Assembly (NCBI GenBank): GCA_946623365.1
Contig: CAMORE010000073.1
Location: forward strand, 1-10,537
Reading direction: 5' to 3'
From: an uncultured Acinetobacter sp.
Lineage (GTDB): Bacteria > Cyanobacteriota > Vampirovibrionia > Gastranaerophilales > Gastranaerophilaceae
DNA length: 10,537 nucleotides
How positions within the stretch are numbered: the first letter of the stretch is position 1; every line of letters starts with the position of its first letter. The notes below the pieces were generated by a model, which saw only the letters and a list, made by a program, of their open reading frames with translations, was not told the DNA's origin and made no database searches. Made by a program: the position numbers and the translations under genes. Positions 5,368-10,537 of this stretch are shown piece by piece.

Positions 5368-7332
5368 TTATTGATACAAATTTCCATACATCCAGTATGT
5401 TCTAAGGACTTTTTTTACATAATTTTTTGTTTCCGGATAAGGAATTTGTTCAACAAATTCATCCGTATCGTTATAAAAAAGTTTAGTAAACCAGCTTGTT
5501 ACAGAGCCGATTCCGCCGTTATATGCTGATATTGCGTACAAATCTCTGTTAACAAGAGATTTCTTGAGTCCTGCATAATAGTAACTTCCGGCAAGAATAT
5601 TTGCGGTAATAGGCTCCATTGTACTTGGAATTTTGTATTTTGCAATTACTTCCGAATAAGTTGAAGGCATCAGCTGCATTAACCCAAATGCGCCAACGTA
5701 ACTTTTTGCCTTTGGATTAAAATGGCTTTCTTCTTTAATAATTGATTCTAATATTATAGGATTATTTTCGCCTTTTACTTTGTCTACAATATTGTAATAA
5801 TGAAGCGGATATACAAGACGCCATCTCAAATCTTCATATGGAGGTTTAACCTCCATCTCATCCATTGCATTTCTTGCTAAAACTGAAGATACTGTATAAT
5901 CTCCTTTTTCGTGTGCTATCCAGCTCTGGATAAATTTATCCTTTTTACATAACTGTTCTACTAAATCATAGTCTTTTAAGAGCGCCAAATTTACAGCAAG
6001 ATTATTATCCAATGATTTTGTGTAAGGAAATACAACCGGTTTTTCAAATATTTCCAAGAAAGGTAAGAAACCGTCTTCTTTGTTCAAATTATAATTTGCT
6101 CTAAATGCGTAGTATGAATCCGGAAATTTCTTGAGAACTTGTTTAAAGTAACTGTTAGCGCTTTCGTAGTGTTTTAATTTATATGCAATTTTTCCCATAT
6201 AGTATAAAACAGCAGGTGAGGATTTGACATTAGGGAATTTCTTAATATGCAAATATCCCATTCTCTGCGCATCATAATACTTTTTCTGTAAATATTTGCT
6301 CAAGAAAACATTGTATAAGCTATCCGCTGAAAATTGCCCGTTCGGGTACTTTTCATACAAACTTCTATAACATGCTTCTTTTGCACCTGCTTCAACTGCT
6401 TCATTACAATTCAGATACCACACATAATCTGCGCCTGTGGATTTCAGATTCATATTAACAAGGCTTGAAATTCCTTCTTTTCTTGTTGGATATGATGATA
6501 TGTAACTGTCTATTACTTCTTGAATATCTTTTGGTTCTGTTGCTGAGGCAAATTCTTTTAATCCTTTTTCTGTATATTCTTTACCCTTTGCTTTATTACC
6601 AAGCTTGAATTCATTTTTTGCAAAATCTGACCAGCTTTCTGATATAGTTGTTTTATTCAAATAATTACGCGCATTTTCATATTCGCCGTTGGCGTAATAT
6701 CCTTTTGCAATTATTAAATTATCATAGTTGTTCAATGTTAATTCTAAATTTATCAGTTCTTTTATTGCATCTATTGCAAACCTCCCGTCAGGAGCTTTTT
6801 CAATATATGTTTTCAAATAAATGGCTGCTTTTTCTTTAGCTTTTGCAAGCTTCTTAGGTGATTCAGGTAAATTATTTACGGCAATTTTTCCCAGATAATA
6901 ATTTGATGCTATAGCATAATCACTTTGAGGATACATTTTTATAATTTTTTTAAAATATTTATCAGCATGCTTATTTTTATTTTCATACATTAAAATTGCC
7001 ATGTTATATCGGCTGATAGGGATAATAGCGGATTTTGATTTAGAGCTTATTATTTTTTTATATTTTTTTATGGCAAGTTCTTTTTTGTCTAAAATAGTTG
7101 CACATCTCGCCTGCCTGAATAATGCCGCTTGTTTGAGATTTGAGTTATAAGGCACTTTGCCGAATTCCGTAAATGCTTCTTCATACTTGTTTTCTTTATA
7201 TATACTAAGTGCATTCGAATACTGTTCAACGCCTTTAACTCCGGCATTTGTACCGCTGTATATGAAATACCCGATGGTAAATACTGCAAGTATAATAACA
7301 AAATATAAATCGTACTTGTGTCTTCTTCTCAT
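5368..7332 (-). CDS. Membrane-anchored soluble-lytic-transglycosylase (Slt)-type murein hydrolase with TPR-like repeats
   Basis: This predicted lytic transglycosylase cleaves the MurNAc-GlcNAc bond of peptidoglycan, leaving 1,6-anhydro ends. Numbering from the ATG at 7332 (654 aa), residues 7-25 form one hydrophobic membrane helix after MRRRHK, so the protein is probably anchored in the inner membrane facing the periplasm. Residues about 35-415 are helical TPR-like repeats (for example AVLYYMGKIAYKLKHYESAN). The C-terminal lysozyme-like domain, from about 515, has the catalytic E535 in IIKEESHFNPKAK, GLMQLMP (550-556), AYNGG (603-607) and PETKNYV (633-639), all matching the Slt70 family. A TTG at 7347 would extend the frame by five codons. 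The ATG is preferred because GGGATTAAG lies just upstream of it while the TTG has no ribosome site. prmA follows after 17 nt. The family is certain, the exact orthologue is not. Confidence 0.93.
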   Translation of the reverse strand: MRRRHKYDLYFVIILAVFTIGYFIYSGTNAGVKGVEQYSNALSIYKENKYEEAFTEFGKVPYNSNLKQAALFRQARCATILDKKELAIKKYKKIISSKSKSAIIPISRYNMAILMYENKNKHADKYFKKIIKMYPQSDYAIASNYYLGKIAVNNLPESPKKLAKAKEKAAIYLKTYIEKAPDGRFAIDAIKELINLELTLNNYDNLIIAKGYYANGEYENARNYLNKTTISESWSDFAKNEFKLGNKAKGKEYTEKGLKEFASATEPKDIQEVIDSYISSYPTRKEGISSLVNMNLKSTGADYVWYLNCNEAVEAGAKEACYRSLYEKYPNGQFSADSLYNVFLSKYLQKKYYDAQRMGYLHIKKFPNVKSSPAVLYYMGKIAYKLKHYESANSYFKQVLKKFPDSYYAFRANYNLNKEDGFLPFLEIFEKPVVFPYTKSLDNNLAVNLALLKDYDLVEQLCKKDKFIQSWIAHEKGDYTVSSVLARNAMDEMEVKPPYEDLRWRLVYPLHYYNIVDKVKGENNPIILESIIKEESHFNPKAKSYVGAFGLMQLMPSTYSEVIAKYKIPSTMEPITANILAGSYYYAGLKKSLVNRDLYAISAYNGGIGSVTSWFTKLFYNDTDEFVEQIPYPETKNYVKKVLRTYWMYGNLYQ

Positions 7333-7400
7333 CCAACTTAATCCCAATATTATAATTACCCTTTTAAAATACTTTAGAGGGAAAAACTATAACTAACTAT

Positions 7401-7428
7401 ATTTTAATATAGATTTATGCAAAATCAA
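7401..7428 (-). promoter_or_regulatory. Candidate promoter for the transglycosylase-prmA operon
   Basis: On the minus strand TTGATT (plus 7423-7428) and TAAAAT (plus 7401-7406) are 16 nt apart, upstream of the ATG at 7332. The -10 box sits within an AT-rich palindrome, CTATATT-TT-AATATAG (7397-7412), which could be an operator or may be chance in such AT-rich DNA. Confidence 0.4.
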
Positions 7429-7547
7429 AATCCAATAATAAAAAACTACATTTTATCTTCCAGTCCTTTTGTTTTGACTTATACAGACAATTATTATATT
7501 AAAAAATGTAACAAAAAATATAAACTGTATTATAAAAAAAACTTTTT

Positions 7548-7573
7548 TGGTAAAATGGTTGTAAAATACAACC
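7548..7573 (+). promoter_or_regulatory. Extended -10 promoter with overlapping inverted repeat before the TolC-like gene
   Basis: TG-G-TAAAAT (7548-7556) is an extended -10 box, and no convincing -35 is needed for such promoters. The predicted start near 7563 falls inside a perfect 7-bp inverted repeat GGTTGTA-AAA-TACAACC (7557-7573). A repressor bound there would block initiation; otherwise it would be a small hairpin at the 5' end of the mRNA. A TTGACT at 7474-7479 with TATTAA at 7497-7502 is an alternative upstream promoter. Confidence 0.4.
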
Positions 7574-7617
7574 GAGTATTTTAATTAGTGTTTGTTTAGG
7601 ATTGGGAGTATGATTAT

Positions 7618-10248
7618 ATGAAGAAATTTTTAAGTGTGTTGTTGTCTTTAATGATATTTATTATGTATTCAGGAGTTGCCATTGCTGCCGGAGCAAATAA
7701 AGGGGCAAAGGGGAGTAAAACAACTTCTGTAAAAACCGTAAAGCTGGCATCAAAATCCGCACCGCAGGCTGCATCTATTGAGCAAACAGAAGCGATGCAA
7801 AAAGCAAAAAAACAAGCTGTTGCTTCACAAAAAGCGGCCGCTCAACAAGTACAACAAATGGCAGTTGCTGCGAAATCATATATTAAACCCGCGCCAAATG
7901 CCAAGCAAATTGAACTTGCATTTGTATTTGACGGCCCATCTGATAAAAACCAAGAGGTTTTAGCAAAATTTCAACAGACGATAAAACGCCAATTATTACC
8001 CGATTATATTGCAATTTTTCCTAAGGATTTAGTCTTTACAGGCAACTGGACAGAGGCAGGAGCAAAATCCGCTTCTGATAAAGCTTTGGCATCACGTGCC
8101 AGAATGGTTATTTCTTTAGGATATTTATCAAGTAATTACTATTCAGATAAAAAAGATAAGAAAAAATATGTAGTAACAATTGACCAATACGGTTTAAGAG
8201 ACTTTGGCGACCATTTCTTTAACCCGATTCAACAAATGACAAGTGATTTTACTACATTTAAAGTTTTGAATCCTAATATTAAAAAAACTGCAATCTTAAT
8301 GAATGAAACATATTATAAAACAAGAACAGACTGGAATTCATTTATCTCTAAAAAATTACAAGAGAAAAAATGCGATTTAGCTTTTGCAGTTATCCCTGTT
8401 AATTCCAATATTAGCGCATCATTATCTAAATTGCCAAAGGATGTGGATTCTGTATTTGTAACACCGTTATATAATTTGTCTTCAGAACAGAGAAAAGAGT
8501 TGTATAAACAGCTTTTATCAAAGAAGCTACCTTCTTTCTCATCAGTAGGAAGAGAGGATGTTGACCTTGGTGCAATGCTCGGAACTTCTACATTTGATGT
8601 TGACAAAAAATTAGCAGAAGCAACTTCATTCAGTATCCATGGCGTTCTTCACGGTAACGTTGTTAAGAATGAAAAAATACCTTTCTATGACGACAAAGTT
8701 ATTTTCTATAACGCTGATACAGGTGAAGCTTTAGGGTACACACCGCCTTTAAGATTGTTAAATAACTCTACTGTTATTTCTCATAAACAAAAACAAATAT
8801 ACGATTTAGGAGCTCTTATCAATGCTTTGGACGAATCAAACCTGGATATGATAAGGAAAAATTATTTGATTAATGCTGCAAGACGTTCTGTTACAAGCGC
8901 GTATTTGAGATACTTACCAACTTTGAGATTAGATTTGGGTTATCAAACATATAATAGCGATTATGCTCGTTCATACGCAGATGTTCCGACAAGCGTTGGA
9001 GCATTCACAATTGGTATGGATCAAATTCTTTATTCTCCTGATTTAGTTACAAATATTATTGTTAAACATAAAAAACTCAAATTTGATAAGGCAGAATCAG
9101 TTTTAACAAAAGCTAATACAGAATATCAAACAGCAAATCTGTATATTGAAACTTTAATGCTCGGAAATATGATTAAAGTTCAAGAAGAGTACGTACAAGA
9201 AACAAGAGAAAACCTTGCTATAGCACGTGTGAGAGAAAAAACAGGCAAATGCGGATACGAAGAAGTTTTTCGTTGGGCAGGTGAAGTAAGTGAAGCGGAA
9301 AAGAAACTTCTCTCTATGCAAGCGGATTATAAAAACCTAAAGGTTAAAATTAATAAATTGTTAAATCAGGATCAGAAGAAAGATTTTAACTTTAAACCTC
9401 TTACGGCAAGCGATCCTGCATTTTTCTCATCAGATTTGCACATTATTGACCACGTTCGTGACCCGAAGAAATTGGATAAATTTACAGAAATGTTAGTTGA
9501 AGAAGTTCAATATCTTTCACCTGAAACAACAAAGCTAAAAGCTGCTATTGCGATGAAAAAAGCAGAAATGTCCAATTACGGTCAAAAATTCTTTATGCCG
9601 AATGCTAAGATGTCACTCGAATATCAAACACAATTTGGCAGAAATCTACCGTATGGCGAGGACGCACCAGCACAGTTAAAAGCAGTTAAGGGTGCAGCCT
9701 ATGCATTAAATACAAATAGCTTGGCAATCGGTAAAATGATGGGTTATGATGCATCTCCATATCTCGGGCTTAAAGAACAATCTTTCCGATTCTTTATCGG
9801 TGCACAGTGGAAACCGATTGAAGGCGGACATAAGATTGCGGAGATTGCTCGTTGTAAGGCTGAGTTAAACGAACTAAACGCATACTTGGAAGAAGTAAAC
9901 ACTGAAATAGAAATGCAGGTTCGCTCGGTTGTTAACAGAGCAATCTCAAAATACTTTATGATAGAAAAATCTTATAAAGCTATGTTTGCCGAATCAGAAA
10001 ACTATGATATGGTTAAAGCTAAATATTTAAGAGGCGAAGTACCTATAAATCAAATTGTAGATGCTCAACAATTGTATATGAAAGCAAAAATCGATGCTAT
10101 GAATTCTCAATATGAGTTCTTTAAAGAACTTATCTGGGTTCAAAGAGGTTTAATCTCTGTTAACTGGGTAAATGCAAGCGAGGATGCTAAAAAATGGATT
10201 AAGAATATTCCAAATATTCTTCCTGCAGAGCCCGATTTCAGTCTGTAA
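7618..10248 (+). CDS. TolC-family outer-membrane channel protein fused to a periplasmic-binding-like domain
   Basis: Residues 1-23 are a signal peptide (MKK, a hydrophobic core, cleavage near AIA-AG). An Ala/Lys/Gln-rich linker runs to about residue 95. Residues about 97-385 resemble the ABC_sub_bind periplasmic-binding fold (strands IELAFVFDGPS, ARMVISLGYL, KKTAILMNE, VDSVFVTPLY, then LPSFSSVGREDVDLGAMLGTS). From about 400 to 850 are two outer-membrane efflux protein repeats: YLPTLRLDLGYQ with QILYSPDLVTN and a long coiled-coil pair (485-580), then FMPNAKMSLEYQ (659-670), FFIGAQWKPIEGG (725-737) and coiled coils to about 845 (YLRGEVPINQIVDAQQLYMKAK). Ordinary TolC proteins are about half this length. 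The role would be an outer-membrane exit duct for an efflux or secretion pump, with a periplasmic sensing or binding module. No pump or adaptor gene is adjacent. GGGAG at 7604-7608 sets the ATG. Confidence 0.85.
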   Translation: MKKFLSVLLSLMIFIMYSGVAIAAGANKGAKGSKTTSVKTVKLASKSAPQAASIEQTEAMQKAKKQAVASQKAAAQQVQQMAVAAKSYIKPAPNAKQIELAFVFDGPSDKNQEVLAKFQQTIKRQLLPDYIAIFPKDLVFTGNWTEAGAKSASDKALASRARMVISLGYLSSNYYSDKKDKKKYVVTIDQYGLRDFGDHFFNPIQQMTSDFTTFKVLNPNIKKTAILMNETYYKTRTDWNSFISKKLQEKKCDLAFAVIPVNSNISASLSKLPKDVDSVFVTPLYNLSSEQRKELYKQLLSKKLPSFSSVGREDVDLGAMLGTSTFDVDKKLAEATSFSIHGVLHGNVVKNEKIPFYDDKVIFYNADTGEALGYTPPLRLLNNSTVISHKQKQIYDLGALINALDESNLDMIRKNYLINAARRSVTSAYLRYLPTLRLDLGYQTYNSDYARSYADVPTSVGAFTIGMDQILYSPDLVTNIIVKHKKLKFDKAESVLTKANTEYQTANLYIETLMLGNMIKVQEEYVQETRENLAIARVREKTGKCGYEEVFRWAGEVSEAEKKLLSMQADYKNLKVKINKLLNQDQKKDFNFKPLTASDPAFFSSDLHIIDHVRDPKKLDKFTEMLVEEVQYLSPETTKLKAAIAMKKAEMSNYGQKFFMPNAKMSLEYQTQFGRNLPYGEDAPAQLKAVKGAAYALNTNSLAIGKMMGYDASPYLGLKEQSFRFFIGAQWKPIEGGHKIAEIARCKAELNELNAYLEEVNTEIEMQVRSVVNRAISKYFMIEKSYKAMFAESENYDMVKAKYLRGEVPINQIVDAQQLYMKAKIDAMNSQYEFFKELIWVQRGLISVNWVNASEDAKKWIKNIPNILPAEPDFSL

Positions 10249-10262
10249 AAATTCGGACGGCA

Positions 10263-10306
10263 GGGAATCTAATCAAAGCAAATTTTGATTCTCCCCTAAT
10301 AGGGGG
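10263..10306. repeat. Degenerate double palindrome just after the TolC-like gene
   Basis: Two small hairpins follow one another: AATCAAA (10271-10277) pairing with TTTGATT (10284-10290), then CCCCT-AAT-AGGGG (10293-10305). The order, GAATC-type hairpin then C-rich/G-rich hairpin, mirrors the 47-bp repeats in prmA, but the sequence is diverged. It lies 15 nt after the stop codon and may also act in transcript 3'-end formation. Confidence 0.4.
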
Positions 10307-10311
10307 CATAC

Positions 10312-10349
10312 AATAAATGCAACAAAAAACATATTTTGTTGCATTTATT
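10312..10349. terminator. Hairpin, probable terminator of the TolC-like gene
   Basis: A perfect 16-bp stem (AATAAATGCAACAAAA at 10312-10327 with 10334-10349) closes a 6-nt loop. The arms are A-rich then T-rich, in the style of the ftsZ terminator, so it can work on either strand. It lies 63 nt after the stop codon. Confidence 0.55.
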
Positions 10350-10367
10350 CAAAAACTCTTATTATAT

Positions 10368-10418
10368 CTACTTTTTCTCCTCTCTTTATTTCGGAGGTAA
10401 AGAGAGGAGAAAAAGTAG
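10368..10418. repeat. Long perfect inverted repeat, 21-bp stem
   Basis: Bases 10368-10388 are the exact reverse complement of 10398-10418, around a 9-nt loop TTTCGGAGG. The arms are pure pyrimidine/purine tracts apart from their ends (TTTTTCTCCTCTCTTT). A further purine tract AAAAAGAGGAGAGAAA (10420-10435) repeats part of the right arm. No U-run follows, so this is not a standard terminator. Confidence 0.8.
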
Positions 10419-10459
10419 CAAAAAGAGGAGAGAAACACCGGTAGAATAAGCCGTTTACA

Positions 10460-10537
10460 TCAGCCTTCGGCTGAAGGACTGAATGGCTGGTTCGGCAAAG
10501 CCGAATTAACCTGCGGTGCTCTTGCAAGAACGGCAGC
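10460..10537. repeat. Cluster of short GC-rich palindromes at the window edge
   Basis: TCAGCC-TTC-GGCTGA (10460-10474), TTCGGC-AAA-GCCGAA (10491-10505) and TCTTGCAAGA (10520-10529) lie within 78 nt. The stretch is clearly richer in G+C than the neighbouring genes and is cut by the window end. A 60-codon minus-strand reading frame spans 10345-10527, but it runs through all the hairpins and shows no recognisable domain, so it is not called as a gene. The whole 10249-10537 gap holds only hairpins and repeats. Confidence 0.5.

Noticed and set aside
7333..7347. TTG at 7347 as the transglycosylase start
   Set aside because: No ribosome site precedes it. The GGGATTAAG between TTG and ATG fits as the ribosome site of the ATG at 7332.
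10345..10527. Minus-strand reading frame of 60 codons
   Set aside because: It runs entirely through hairpins and repeats, ends inside the terminator-like stem, and has no recognisable domain or ribosome site.
10368..10537. CRISPR array
   Set aside because: The palindromes differ from one another and there is no regular repeat-spacer periodicity.

Overview
The window reads as a chromosomal segment of an AT-rich, diderm bacterium (G+C about one third by eye). The best guess for the lineage is a non-photosynthetic relative of Cyanobacteria, such as Melainabacteria/Vampirovibrionia (Gastranaerophilales-like). The pointers are an FtsZ with a long polar N-terminal extension and a cyanobacterial-looking VEFW...NTD segment, a TolC-type outer-membrane protein that implies an outer membrane, and AT-rich composition. 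This placement is an inference, not a proof.

Layout. From 1 to about 2470 a plus-strand operon carries a small unrecognised gene (214-429), proA (419-1669, overlapping the small gene's end) and tyrA (1697-2464). They give the second enzyme of proline synthesis and an enzyme of tyrosine synthesis. ftsZ (2641-3867) follows with its own leader and ends at a strong 16-bp hairpin that also serves the convergent gene. On the minus strand a membrane-anchored Slt-type lytic transglycosylase (7332 to 5368) is followed after 17 nt by prmA (5350 to 3968). A 270-nt divergent intergenic region (7333-7617 counting the transglycosylase leader) separates it from a plus-strand gene of 876 codons (7618-10248). 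That gene fuses a signal peptide, a periplasmic-binding-protein-like domain and a TolC-type outer-membrane channel. The right end (10249-10537) has no credible gene but is dense in hairpins.

The most notable object is inside prmA. The L11 methyltransferase is split, without loss of frame, by about 159 codons encoding a DUF559 (Vsr/PD-(D/E)XK-like nuclease) domain. That insert is bounded by two perfect 47-bp copies of a GC-rich, doubly palindromic repeat in inverted orientation. Both repeats are translated, one in each orientation, and the methyltransferase motifs on both sides look intact. No intein splicing residues are visible, so the product is predicted to be a 460-residue PrmA with a nuclease-like domain embedded in a surface loop. 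This looks like a palindrome-bounded nuclease element that has entered a housekeeping gene in frame. A degenerate sequence of similar design lies just after the TolC-like gene, and further palindromes fill the right edge, suggesting that the genome carries families of such repeats.
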